Source of the DNA: Lonepinella sp051851555 | GTDB taxonomy: Bacteria > Pseudomonadota > Gammaproteobacteria > Enterobacterales > Pasteurellaceae | Reading direction: 5' to 3' | Assembly: GCF_051851555.1 (NCBI RefSeq) | Contig: NZ_JBPDVH010000002.1 | Coordinates: 248,001 to 312,000, forward strand | Length of the DNA: 64,000 bases | In this document: positions 33,322 through 41,613 of the stretch, piece by piece | Position numbering within the stretch: the stretch's first letter is position 1 | Layout of the letters: every line of letters begins with the position of its first letter | The notes under the pieces: generated by a model | Seen by the model: the letters and a program-made list of their open reading frames with translations, nothing else | The model's database searches: none | What the model was told of the DNA's origin: nothing | Program-made: the position numbers and the translations under genes

Positions 33322-34215
33322 CTAGTTACGCAACTTTTTAATTTCTTCAATAGATAAGCCCACAGATTTAGAAATAATATCGAGATCCAAACCCAAAGCG
33401 AGCATATTTTGGGCATTTTCTTTCAAAGTTTCCAACCGCCCTTGTTGTAAACCCTGTTGCAGCCCTTGTTGTAAACCTTGCCGAATTCCTCTATTTGTCG
33501 CTGAAGTGAGTAAAGAATATTCGTCCCATTTACGTTTTAAACTGACATCGTACATTGCTTTTTCCCTCTTGCTTAAGTTGCTGTATTCCGCAATCTGGAA
33601 TAATTCTTGAAAAACTGGATCATCTAGAAAATTGGGTAATTTATTGAGTTTTACCATATTTTTCAGTACAAACAACCATTTTTCTAGCACACTTGTTAAC
33701 AGTTCACTGGTTTTATTAAAATTTGGCAACTCTATATAGATAAATCCCAGTCTATCATAAAAAATTTCCCCTGTCTGCCTGTTGCAAAGGCCAATATCGT
33801 GCAAATAATCTTGTGTGTCAGAGAAATGGAAATTATCCATAATTGCAATCACATAGACCTCGGTGATCGCATACCCCCAATCGTACCGTTTACCTTTTGG
33901 TGCTTGGTCACTGATCAGTTTAGACCCATAATAAATTGTACGTTCTTTAAAATTATCCTGTTGGCTACGTTGCATTTCAAGAATAAACTGGCTACCATCA
34001 TCCGTCGTGCAAGTCAGATCAAAAATCACGGTGCCTAATTTTGACGTATCACCAGTATGTTCATTTTTATTGTACACCAAATCGGTGATGACTTTTTTAC
34101 CTTTGAAAAGCTCATTAAGAAAAGAAATCAATATATCCTTGTGTGGCTCCATGCCAAAAACATGTTTGAAACCATAATCGGTAGTGAGATCGATATAACG
34201 TGAATGCTGTTGCAT
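33322..34215 (-). CDS. Rpn-family PD-(D/E)XK nuclease, copy 2
   Basis: 297 residues from ATG 34215 (MQQHSRYIDLTTDYGFKHVF). The nuclease core VIFDLTCTTDDGSQFILEMQRS keeps D and E-x-Q. It is closely similar to the protein at 22507-23373 over the whole length, including the ends. A GLQQ motif is repeated near the C-terminus (RQGLQQGLQQGLQQGRLE), from a 12-base tandem repeat, where copy 1 has GLQEGIQEG. It lies between lipoprotein B and the queuosine operon, with the 20-base repeat 80 bases upstream. Confidence 0.86.
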   Translation of the reverse strand: MQQHSRYIDLTTDYGFKHVFGMEPHKDILISFLNELFKGKKVITDLVYNKNEHTGDTSKLGTVIFDLTCTTDDGSQFILEMQRSQQDNFKERTIYYGSKLISDQAPKGKRYDWGYAITEVYVIAIMDNFHFSDTQDYLHDIGLCNRQTGEIFYDRLGFIYIELPNFNKTSELLTSVLEKWLFVLKNMVKLNKLPNFLDDPVFQELFQIAEYSNLSKREKAMYDVSLKRKWDEYSLLTSATNRGIRQGLQQGLQQGLQQGRLETLKENAQNMLALGLDLDIISKSVGLSIEEIKKLRN

Positions 34216-34294
34216 AATATCCCCTTTGGGTAATATTGAATTAGGGCTATTATTCACTGCGGTAAAAATTGCTCAAGATTTTTGATTTAATTTT

Positions 34295-34314
34295 GGAATC
34301 AAGATCACAAAAAT
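34295..34314 (+). repeat. 20-base dispersed repeat with CRP-like half site, copy 4 (upstream of rpn copy 2)
   Basis: Exact GGAATCAAGATCACAAAAAT, 80 bases upstream of the rpn copy 2 start. Confidence 0.75.
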
Positions 34315-34456
34315 TCATTTTTTGAAATCCAAAACAGGAGTAAAAGAGCAATCTTGACCATTACTCACACGACACACTATGTGCCATATTAGACAAATTC
34401 AGGACAAATCCTAAAATCTCTGCTAAAATGCACCGCACTTTTACATTAAGAAACAA

Positions 34457-34493
34457 CCGTGGTTCGCAAACTCCCACGCTAAAAAACTAAGGA
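34457..34493 (+). promoter_or_regulatory. PreQ1-I riboswitch controlling queCDE
   Basis: CCGTGGTTCGCAAACTCCC then ACGCTAAAAAACTAAGGA. The P1 stem is CGTGG/CCACG, the UUC loop follows, and the CTAAAAAACTAAGGA tail carries both the A-rich strand that packs into P1 and the bases that close the pseudoknot. The tail also contains the queC Shine-Dalgarno (AAGGA), so control is probably translational: preQ1 binding hides the ribosome site. It resembles the Bacillus subtilis queC aptamer. Confidence 0.92.
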
Positions 34494-34499
34494 AAAACA

Positions 34500-35189
34500 A
34501 TGCAACTTTTCAATCCTAATCATGACCGCAAGGCGGTGGTGATTTTTTCGGGTGGACAGGATTCCACCACATGCTTACTTCAAGCAATCCAACAATATGG
34601 CAAAAATAACGTGGAAACTGTCACGTTTAAATACGGACAACGCCACGCCATTGAATTAGATAAAGCGCAATGGATTTGCCAAGATCTCGGCATAAAACAA
34701 ACCCTAATTGATATGGAAAGTACGCAGATTTTCTCTGCTAATGCTATGATGAGCAGTACAGAAATCAAAATCGGCGAGAACGGTGTACCCAATACCCTAG
34801 TGGACGGTCGCAATGCGTTATTTTTACTCTATGCGGCAATTTACGCCAAAGGGCAAGGGATTACCGACATTATCACAGGGGTGTGTGAAACCGATTTTAG
34901 TGGCTACCCTGATTGTCGTGATGTATTTATCAAATCCATGAATGTCACGTTGAATTTAGCCATGGACTATAACTTCCGTGTCATCACGCCGTTGATGTAT
35001 TTAACCAAAGCCCAAACTTGGCAATTAGCCGATGAATTGGGGGCGTTAGATTATGTGCAACAACATAGCCACACGTGCTATTTAGGTGTTGATGGCGGTT
35101 GCGGAGAATGCCCAAGTTGCTTGTTACGCAATAAAGGGCTAAACGAATATTTAATGTTAAAACAACAAAGTGCGGTGAAAAATGTTTAA
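34500..35189 (+). CDS. queC: 7-cyano-7-deazaguanine (preQ0) synthase
   Basis: 229 residues. ATP pyrophosphatase loop VIFSGGQDSTTCL, and zinc cysteines CYLGVDGGCGECPSC near the C-terminus. It turns 7-carboxy-7-deazaguanine into preQ0 on the way to queuosine in tRNA. First gene of queCDE, directly behind a preQ1 riboswitch; it overlaps queD by 8 bases. Confidence 0.96.
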   Translation: MQLFNPNHDRKAVVIFSGGQDSTTCLLQAIQQYGKNNVETVTFKYGQRHAIELDKAQWICQDLGIKQTLIDMESTQIFSANAMMSSTEIKIGENGVPNTLVDGRNALFLLYAAIYAKGQGITDIITGVCETDFSGYPDCRDVFIKSMNVTLNLAMDYNFRVITPLMYLTKAQTWQLADELGALDYVQQHSHTCYLGVDGGCGECPSCLLRNKGLNEYLMLKQQSAVKNV

Positions 35190-35601
35190 AGTTTCAAAAG
35201 AATTCAGTTTTGATATGGCACATATTTTGGACGGTCATGACGGTAAGTGCCAAAATTTGCATGGACATACTTATAAATTACAAGTAGAAGTGAGCGGTGA
35301 TTTAGTCGCTGACGGAGCGAAAAAAGGCATGGTGATCGATTTTACTGATGTGAAAACTGTGGTCAAACATGCTATTTTAGATCCCATGGATCATGCCTTT
35401 ATTTATGACACCACTAGCCAAAGAGAATGTAAAATTGCAAATTTACTCAATGAGTTAAATTCAAAAACATTCGGTATTCCAGTACGTACCACCGCCGAAG
35501 AAATGGCACGTTTTATGTTTAATCGTTTGAAAACAGAATTGCCAATCTCTGCTATTCGTTTGTGGGAAACCCCGACTTCATTTTGTGAATATCGGGAATA
35601 A
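35182..35601 (+). CDS. queD: 6-carboxy-5,6,7,8-tetrahydropterin synthase
   Basis: 139 residues of the PTPS fold. Zinc histidines are in DMAHILDG and NLHGHTYKL, the catalytic cysteine in GHDGKCQNL, and the C-terminal glutamate in IRLWETPTSFCEY. It converts dihydroneopterin triphosphate to CPH4, the second step of queuosine synthesis. The start lies inside the queC end, implying coupling. Confidence 0.96.
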   Translation: MFKVSKEFSFDMAHILDGHDGKCQNLHGHTYKLQVEVSGDLVADGAKKGMVIDFTDVKTVVKHAILDPMDHAFIYDTTSQRECKIANLLNELNSKTFGIPVRTTAEEMARFMFNRLKTELPISAIRLWETPTSFCEYRE

Positions 35602-35606
35602 TCGCA

Positions 35607-36239
35607 GTGCATTTAATTAATGAACCCAAATTTCCCATTGTCGAAATCTTTGAAAGCCTACAAGGGGAAGGGGCCAATACAGGCATGCCGAGTATTTTTG
35701 TGCGTTTTGGCAAATGTAATCTGGCTTGCCCTTGGTGTGACACCAATTACAATGAATTTGAGCAATGGACATTAAGCCAAATCTTGCAAAAAGTGCGGTC
35801 ATTTTCTGCCAAGAATATTATCATTACTGGTGGCGAACCCACAATTCAGGCGGGGATCGCACTACTGTTAGACCGCCTCAAAGCAGACGGCTATTTTCTT
35901 GCCATTGAAACCAACGGGCTAAAAACAATTCCGCCACAAATTGACTACATCGCCACCAGCCCGAAATCCATGTATGCGAAAAAATACCAAAACCGCTGCA
36001 TTGAATTTGCTCACGAAGTGCGAATTGTGGTAGATGAAAAAGACGATAATGTACAAGATTTCTGTCAGTTAATTGAAAGCAAAATCCAAGCGGATAATTA
36101 TTATTTATCCCCTTGCGAAATTGACGGCAAAATGAATTTGCTGGAAACCATTACGTTTTTAGGCAAGCTCAATCAACGCCCGAATAAGCCTAAATGGCAG
36201 TTGAGTATTCAGACGCATAAGTTGATTGGGATTGAATAG
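35607..36239 (+). CDS. queE: 7-carboxy-7-deazaguanine synthase (radical SAM)
   Basis: 210 residues beginning at a GTG (35607) five bases after the queD stop; no in-frame ATG precedes the conserved IVEIFESLQGEGANTGMPS. The cluster motif is KCNLACPWCDTNY (CxxxCxxC), and SAM binding is in IITGGEPTIQAG. It rearranges CPH4 to CDG using SAM and magnesium. Last gene of queCDE, closed by a strong two-way terminator. The GTG start may lower its yield relative to queCD. Confidence 0.94.
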   Translation: MHLINEPKFPIVEIFESLQGEGANTGMPSIFVRFGKCNLACPWCDTNYNEFEQWTLSQILQKVRSFSAKNIIITGGEPTIQAGIALLLDRLKADGYFLAIETNGLKTIPPQIDYIATSPKSMYAKKYQNRCIEFAHEVRIVVDEKDDNVQDFCQLIESKIQADNYYLSPCEIDGKMNLLETITFLGKLNQRPNKPKWQLSIQTHKLIGIE

Positions 36240-36240
36240 A

Positions 36241-36270
36241 AAAAAAGCGTATGACTCAATACGCTTTTTT
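36241..36270. terminator. Bidirectional terminator between queE and pfkA
   Basis: AAAAAAGCGTAT pairs with ATACGCTTTTTT around GACTCA, giving T runs on both strands. Confidence 0.93.
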
Positions 36271-36284
36271 ATTAACCATTATCC

Positions 36285-37250
36285 TTAGACTAATTTATTC
36301 GCCACATCCAATAAATCTTCTTTAAACGGACGACGCATATTATCAATGGCATCAATAATATCATGGTGAACCAATTTCTCATTTTGGATCCCAACACAAC
36401 GTCCTTTTTCGCCTTGTAATAATAAATCCACCGCATAAACCCCCATACGAGAGGCCAAAATACGGTCAAAGGCAGATGGCGTACCACCACGTTGAATATG
36501 ACCTAATACGGTAGCTCGAGTTTCATTTCCCACACGATCTTCAATGTCTTTAGCTAATTGATGTACATCGGTGACTAACTCAGTAATCACGATCAAAGCG
36601 TGGTTTTTACCCTCTGCAAAGCTGCTTTCAATTTCTTGAATTAAATCTTCTTTATTAAAACCGATTTCTGCCGGAATCGCATATTCACAACCGCCCGCAA
36701 TGGCTGCCGATAAGGTTAAGTCACTACAATGACGCCCCATAATTTCCACGATAGAAATACGGTGGTGTGAGCTAGATGTATCACGCAAACGGTCAATACA
36801 TACTACCGCTGTTTCTAACGCCGTTTGATAACCAATGGTATAATCGGTACCCGGAATATCGTTATCAATGGTACCTGGTAAACCGATACAAGGGAAACCA
36901 TGTTCTTCGGTTAATAATTTTGCGCCGGTATAAGAACCGTCTCCGCCGATTACCACAAGCGCATCAATGCCATGTGAACGTAGAACTTCAGCACATTCTG
37001 CACGCACCGCTGGATCTTTAAATTCAGGGAAACGTGCAGAACCTAAAAATGTACCGCCTCGGTTAATGATATTCGATACGCTATAACGTGTTAATTGTTT
37101 AATATTATTTTGATGTAAACCACGGTATCCTTCATAAATACCAAAAACTTCTAAACCGTTATCTAATGCTGAACGCACTACCGCACGAATGGCGGCATTC
37201 ATACCTGGTGCATCACCACCACTGGTTAATACTGCAATTTTTTTAATCAT
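36285..37250 (-). CDS. pfkA: ATP-dependent 6-phosphofructokinase
   Basis: 321 residues, the bacterial PfkA length. KKIAVLTSGGDAPGMNAAI, VVIGGDGSYTGAKLL and catalytic GTIDNDIPGTDYTIG (with the TIDND aspartate), plus IVEIMGRHCSDL, are intact. It commits fructose-6-phosphate to glycolysis; effector-binding residues in the interface (RHKF-like region) look conserved. It stands alone, with a 128-base upstream gap to the next gene on the same strand. Confidence 0.97.
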   Translation of the reverse strand: MIKKIAVLTSGGDAPGMNAAIRAVVRSALDNGLEVFGIYEGYRGLHQNNIKQLTRYSVSNIINRGGTFLGSARFPEFKDPAVRAECAEVLRSHGIDALVVIGGDGSYTGAKLLTEEHGFPCIGLPGTIDNDIPGTDYTIGYQTALETAVVCIDRLRDTSSSHHRISIVEIMGRHCSDLTLSAAIAGGCEYAIPAEIGFNKEDLIQEIESSFAEGKNHALIVITELVTDVHQLAKDIEDRVGNETRATVLGHIQRGGTPSAFDRILASRMGVYAVDLLLQGEKGRCVGIQNEKLVHHDIIDAIDNMRRPFKEDLLDVANKLV

Positions 37251-37378
37251 GTCTGTTACCTTTTATTAAATATAAAAATCCGATAAATTTTTGCGTGCTA
37301 AGATTACACTATTCCCTTATTTGGCTCTAGTAAAATTTCATCATTTTCACACAAAATTTGATCTAGTTAAAATTCTGT

Positions 37379-38065
37379 TTACTTTTGAACGGAGGATATT
37401 TGTGGTAATTCACAATGCCAATGCCATGTTAATTGATGTAACCTTGCTAACTCTTTATCTATCGCATATTTTTTCAAATAGCCCACCAACTTTTCTTTTC
37501 CCATATTGGCCAATTTACGTGACTGCGGTACTTTTAAAGAATATTGATATTGCACAAAACCACAGCTCGCCACATCCGATGCACGAGCCACTTCTAATTG
37601 CCAATTAGGCTGCTGTTCATTTGGAGCATAGATCACAAAGGCGTACATTGTACCGTTTTCCACCGTAAAATTAAAATGCTCTACCCCATTGGTTTTATAC
37701 ACGTTTTCTCTCAACTGAATCCGTTCTTGTAAAGATACATTTTGTACATTACGATCATGTAATAATTCAATCGCAGTTTTCCAATTTTTACCGTTTTCTT
37801 TCTTCATAAAATACACATAATGCGCCATACTTCCTAGATCTTGACTGGATTTCAACGCATAGTTTTTATGATGATAGGTAATATTTTGCGGTACATTTAA
37901 TTGAACTTGTGGCGTAGGTTCCGTCGGTTGCTGAGTGACACAGCCAGATAGCCACAAAACAGCCAAAAGTGCGGTGACAACATTCCGATAGGCATTTTGA
38001 ACGCCACTTGTGGCGGGGGCAAAGCCCCGAACCATCCTTTCAAGGATGGTAAGTAATTTTTTCAT
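37379..38065 (-). CDS. Lipoprotein of unknown function with an enlarged signal region
   Basis: 228 residues from ATG 38065 (MKKLLTILERM). A lipobox ALLAVLWLSGC comes only at about residue 42, late for a lipoprotein signal. Between MKKLL and the hydrophobic core lies ERMVRGFAPATSGVQNA, encoded by three perfect hairpins (38002-38050), as if a palindromic element had inserted in frame. The mature part has no domain I know; it contains YVYFMKKENGKNWKTAIELL and, near the end, HQLTWHWHCELP with conserved-looking W and C. It starts just past the yaaA stop, so the two may be co-transcribed. An ATG at 38077 is an alternative. Confidence 0.6.
   Translation of the reverse strand: MKKLLTILERMVRGFAPATSGVQNAYRNVVTALLAVLWLSGCVTQQPTEPTPQVQLNVPQNITYHHKNYALKSSQDLGSMAHYVYFMKKENGKNWKTAIELLHDRNVQNVSLQERIQLRENVYKTNGVEHFNFTVENGTMYAFVIYAPNEQQPNWQLEVARASDVASCGFVQYQYSLKVPQSRKLANMGKEKLVGYLKKYAIDKELARLHQLTWHWHCELPQISSVQK
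38002..38050. repeat. Triple-hairpin element inside a signal-peptide coding region
   Basis: Three perfect hairpins in 49 bases: CGCCAC-TT-GTGGCG (38002-38015), GGGGC-AAA-GCCCC (38016-38028), ACCATCCTT-TC-AAGGATGGT (38031-38050). It is much more GC-rich than its surroundings. Confidence 0.8.
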
Positions 38066-38069
38066 TATT

Positions 38070-38846
38070 TTACTCACTTAAATCTCGTTTAAACACCCAT
38101 TCTTGCTCACTGGATGTGGTTTCATCAAACCAATAACCGCCTAAATCAAAGGCTTTTAATTGCTCGGCTTGGGTTAAACGGTTCTGAATCATATAGCGAC
38201 ACATTAAGCCACGGGCTTTTTTGGCATAGAAACTAATGACTTTATATTTGCCATTTTTTAAATCTAAAAAGACAGGTTTAATGATATTTGCTTGAAGTAA
38301 ATCCGTTTTCACCGCTTTAAAATATTCATCCGATGCCAAATTAATCAACACATTATCGCCTTGTTGATCAATAGATTGCTGTAATGCCTCGGTAATCACA
38401 TTTCCCCAAAATTGATACAAATCCTTGCCTTGTGGATTTTGCAACTTGGTACCCATTTCTAAGCGGTAAGGTTGCATTAAATCTAACGGCCGCAACAAGC
38501 CATAAAGCCCTGACAACATACGCAAATGTTGTTGAGCAAATTGAATATCATCTTTGCTTAAACTTTCTACTGCCAAGCCAGTATAAACATCCCCTTTAAA
38601 AGCATAAATAGCAGCTCGAGCATTTTGTTCATTATGTGCCACTTGCCATTCGGCAAAACGTGCGGCATTTAATCCAGCCAATTTATCACTAATTGACATT
38701 AACGAACCGATTTGAGCAGGCGTAAGTTGACGGCAAAGCTGAATTAATTGTTCACTATATTGGGTTAACTGCGGTTGAGAAAATTCAAATTTTTCCACCG
38801 CACTTTCATAATCTAATGTTTTCGCTGGCGAGATAATGGCTAGCAT
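38070..38846 (-). CDS. yaaA: Peroxide stress protein YaaA (DUF328)
   Basis: 258 residues from ATG 38846 (MLAIISPAKTLDYESAVEKF), the exact family opening and length (E. coli 258). Conserved LSGLYGLLRPLDLMQPYRLEMG and LASDEYFKAV plus the C-terminal KKARGLMCRYMI are present. It lowers free iron and DNA damage during hydrogen-peroxide stress in E. coli, and binds DNA. It lies 8 bases downstream of ung, so the two repair-linked genes share an operon. Confidence 0.95.
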   Translation of the reverse strand: MLAIISPAKTLDYESAVEKFEFSQPQLTQYSEQLIQLCRQLTPAQIGSLMSISDKLAGLNAARFAEWQVAHNEQNARAAIYAFKGDVYTGLAVESLSKDDIQFAQQHLRMLSGLYGLLRPLDLMQPYRLEMGTKLQNPQGKDLYQFWGNVITEALQQSIDQQGDNVLINLASDEYFKAVKTDLLQANIIKPVFLDLKNGKYKVISFYAKKARGLMCRYMIQNRLTQAEQLKAFDLGGYWFDETTSSEQEWVFKRDLSE

Positions 38847-38854
38847 GTTATTCC

Positions 38855-39523
38855 TTAAATATTGTCTAAACGCCAATCAATTTCAGCGATCTGATGTTGA
38901 CGTAAATAATCATTGGCTTGACGAAAATGCCCACAGCCGAAAAAACCACGATAAACCGATAACGGCGACGGATGGGGAGCGGTTAATACACAATGTTTGT
39001 GGCGATCAATAAACTGCCCTTTTTTCTTCGCATGGCTACCCCACAACAGAAACACCACATGCTCACGATGTTGATTTAAGGCGGAAATCACCCGATCAGT
39101 AAAGGTTTCCCAACCAAAATTCGCATGAGAATGCGGAAGTCCTTGCTCGACAGTTAATACGGTGTTTAATAATAACACACCTTGCGTCGCCCATGCTAGC
39201 AATGAGCCATGATTTGGCATGTGAAAATCGGGATATTCTTGTTGCAATTCTTTGTAAATATTGACTAAAGACGGCGGTGGAGCAACCGGTGGTTTCACCG
39301 AAAAAGCTAAACCATGGGCTTGATTAGGTCCATGATAAGGATCTTGGCCTAAAATCACCACTTTCACTTGTTCAAATTCAGTCAATTTAAAGGCATTAAA
39401 AATCTCGCTTTGGGGCGGATAAATGATTTTTCCCGCCTGTCTTGCTTGATGAACTTGTTGCAAAATATGCTGAAAATAAGGGGCTTGTTTCTCTTCACCA
39501 ATCACATCATGCCATGTTTTCAT
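38855..39523 (-). CDS. ung: Uracil-DNA glycosylase
   Basis: 222 residues from ATG 39523 (MKTWHDVIGEEKQAPYFQ). The catalytic water-activating motif VKVVILGQDPYHGPNQAHGL and the leucine-loop motif HPSPLSVYRGFFGCGHF are intact. It removes uracil from DNA. The upstream-open frame to 39601 is not family-like. It precedes yaaA in an operon and is divergent from fadD. Confidence 0.97.
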   Translation of the reverse strand: MKTWHDVIGEEKQAPYFQHILQQVHQARQAGKIIYPPQSEIFNAFKLTEFEQVKVVILGQDPYHGPNQAHGLAFSVKPPVAPPPSLVNIYKELQQEYPDFHMPNHGSLLAWATQGVLLLNTVLTVEQGLPHSHANFGWETFTDRVISALNQHREHVVFLLWGSHAKKKGQFIDRHKHCVLTAPHPSPLSVYRGFFGCGHFRQANDYLRQHQIAEIDWRLDNI

Positions 39524-39661
39524 GATTTTCTTCCTATAATCCTTCTCATTTCGCCACAAGTATAGCGATTTTCTGACATTTTCACTAGATTTTATTCTCA
39601 CAAATCGTTATATTAGCGAACACTTGTACGCTAAACAAAACGATATCACAGGATTTTAATC

Positions 39662-41485
39662 ATGAGCTTGGATTTTCACTTTATCAACCGTATTCGCCAC
39701 CAAGCAAAAACGCTCGCCAAACAAACCGCATTGCGTTATAAACAACAAGACCAATGGGTCGATATGAATTGGGCGGATTTCCAATCTCACATTGATAAAC
39801 TGAGTCTCGCTTTATTAGCCAATGGCGTACAGGTGCAAGATAAGATCGGCATTTTCGCTCACAATATGCCAAACTGGACCATCACCGATATTGCGTCCTT
39901 GCAAATTCGTGCGGTTACTGTACCGATTTATGCCACCAACACCGCCAATCAAGCGGCGTTTATTATCAATAACGCCGACATGAAAATCCTGTTTGTCGGC
40001 GGACAAGAACAATATGACCAGCTTCTTGACGTATTAGATCAATGCCCACAATTAGAAAAAATTGTGGCCATGACACCCGATATTGCCTTGCATTACTGCG
40101 AAAAGGCCTATCATTGGTCTGATTTTGTGCAACTCGGTTCAGAACAATACCAACCTGAATTGAATCAACGCCTTGCAGACAAATCTCTTGATGATCTCTT
40201 TACCCTAATTTACACTTCTGGTACCACCGGCGAACCCAAAGGCGTAATGTTAGATTATGCGAACTTAGCCCATCAATTACAAGCTCACGATAAATTACTC
40301 AACGTAACCGAACAAGACGTATCGCTGTCTTTCTTGCCGTTCTCGCATATTTTTGAGCGTGCTTGGGTCGCCTATATTCTCCATTGTGGTGCGGTCAATG
40401 CTTATTTGGAAGACACCAACCAAGTTCGCCAAGCCTTAAGCGAAGTTCGCCCAACGATTATGTGTGCCGTGCCACGTTTTTATGAGAAAATTTACACCGC
40501 AGTTTGGGACAAAGTACAGCAAGCCCCCTTTTATCGCCGAGCCTTATTTAACTGGGCCTTGAAAATGGGAGAACGTTATTTTCATGCGAAAGGATCAGAG
40601 CACAAACCGTCTTTTTTATTGCAAAAACAATATGCGTTAGCGGATAAAATCGTGTTCAGCAAACTCCGCCAACTTCTCGGCGGACGCATTCGCATGATGC
40701 CTTGTGGTGGTGCCAAATTGGAACCGAGTATCGGTTTGTTTTTCCACAGTATCGGCTTAAACGTCAAACTCGGCTATGGTATGACTGAAACCACCGCCAC
40801 CGTTTCCTGTTGGGATGATGTGAAATTCAACCCCAATTCTATTGGCACCTTAATGCCAGATGCGGAAGTCAAAATCGGGGAAGATAACGAAATTTTGGTG
40901 CGTGGTGGCATGGTCATGCGTGGCTATTACAAAAAGCCCGAAGAAACCGCCCAAGCCTTTACCGCAGACGGTTTCTTAAAAACCGGTGACGCCGGTGAAT
41001 TTGATGCGGACGGCAATTTATACATCACCGACCGTATTAAAGAACTGATGAAAACCTCCAACGGCAAATATATTGCCCCTCAAATGATCGAAGGAAAGAT
41101 CGGCAAAGACAAATTTGTGGAACAAATTGCGATCATTGCGGACGCTAAAAAATACGTTTCCGCCTTAATCGTGCCATGCTTTGAAAGTTTAGAAGACTAC
41201 GCTAAACAGTTGAATATTAAATATCAAGATCGCTTAGAATTAGTCAAAAATTCTGAAATTATTCAGATGTTTGAAAAACGCATTAACGATCTACAAAAAG
41301 AACTGGCTCACTTCGAGCAAATTAAAAAATTCACCTTATTACCGCAAGCATTCACCACCAAAATGGAAGAAATCACCCCAACGCTCAAACTGCGTCGTAA
41401 AATTATTTTACAACGCTATCGTGAACAAATTGAGTCCATGTATAAGGGAAAAGCGGAGAAATCGGAGAAAAGCGACAAAGAATAA
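39662..41485 (+). CDS. fadD: Long-chain fatty acid-CoA ligase (FAA1 type AMP-binding enzyme)
   Basis: 607 residues. The adenylate-forming motifs are LIYTSGTTGEPKGVML, GYGMTETTATVSCWDD, and FLKTGDAGEFDADGNLYITD-like region with the C-terminal KTSNGKYIAPQMIEG lysine. This is the longer FAA1 subgroup rather than classic E. coli FadD (561), equal to the H. influenzae enzyme annotated fadD. It activates fatty acids with ATP and CoA. The C-terminus ends in a charged KAEKSEKSDKE tail. Divergent from ung. Confidence 0.9.
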   Translation: MSLDFHFINRIRHQAKTLAKQTALRYKQQDQWVDMNWADFQSHIDKLSLALLANGVQVQDKIGIFAHNMPNWTITDIASLQIRAVTVPIYATNTANQAAFIINNADMKILFVGGQEQYDQLLDVLDQCPQLEKIVAMTPDIALHYCEKAYHWSDFVQLGSEQYQPELNQRLADKSLDDLFTLIYTSGTTGEPKGVMLDYANLAHQLQAHDKLLNVTEQDVSLSFLPFSHIFERAWVAYILHCGAVNAYLEDTNQVRQALSEVRPTIMCAVPRFYEKIYTAVWDKVQQAPFYRRALFNWALKMGERYFHAKGSEHKPSFLLQKQYALADKIVFSKLRQLLGGRIRMMPCGGAKLEPSIGLFFHSIGLNVKLGYGMTETTATVSCWDDVKFNPNSIGTLMPDAEVKIGEDNEILVRGGMVMRGYYKKPEETAQAFTADGFLKTGDAGEFDADGNLYITDRIKELMKTSNGKYIAPQMIEGKIGKDKFVEQIAIIADAKKYVSALIVPCFESLEDYAKQLNIKYQDRLELVKNSEIIQMFEKRINDLQKELAHFEQIKKFTLLPQAFTTKMEEITPTLKLRRKIILQRYREQIESMYKGKAEKSEKSDKE

Positions 41486-41613
41486 TCAAAGGTGCGGTGT
41501 AAATTTTTATTTTTTTCTTGCTCTATTTCAGGTATCCTTACAGCCAGTTCATTCTGCTTGCAGCCCTGAACTTAAACGTGACAAGTTTTGTTTGTTTATC
41601 TAACAGGAAATCT

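Noticed and set aside
22507..34314. Composite transposon bounded by the two rpn genes
   Set aside because: The interval contains conserved core genes in standard order (murI to gmk, gapA). The 20-base motif is not placed as terminal inverted repeats, so the rpn pair is better read as dispersed paralogues.
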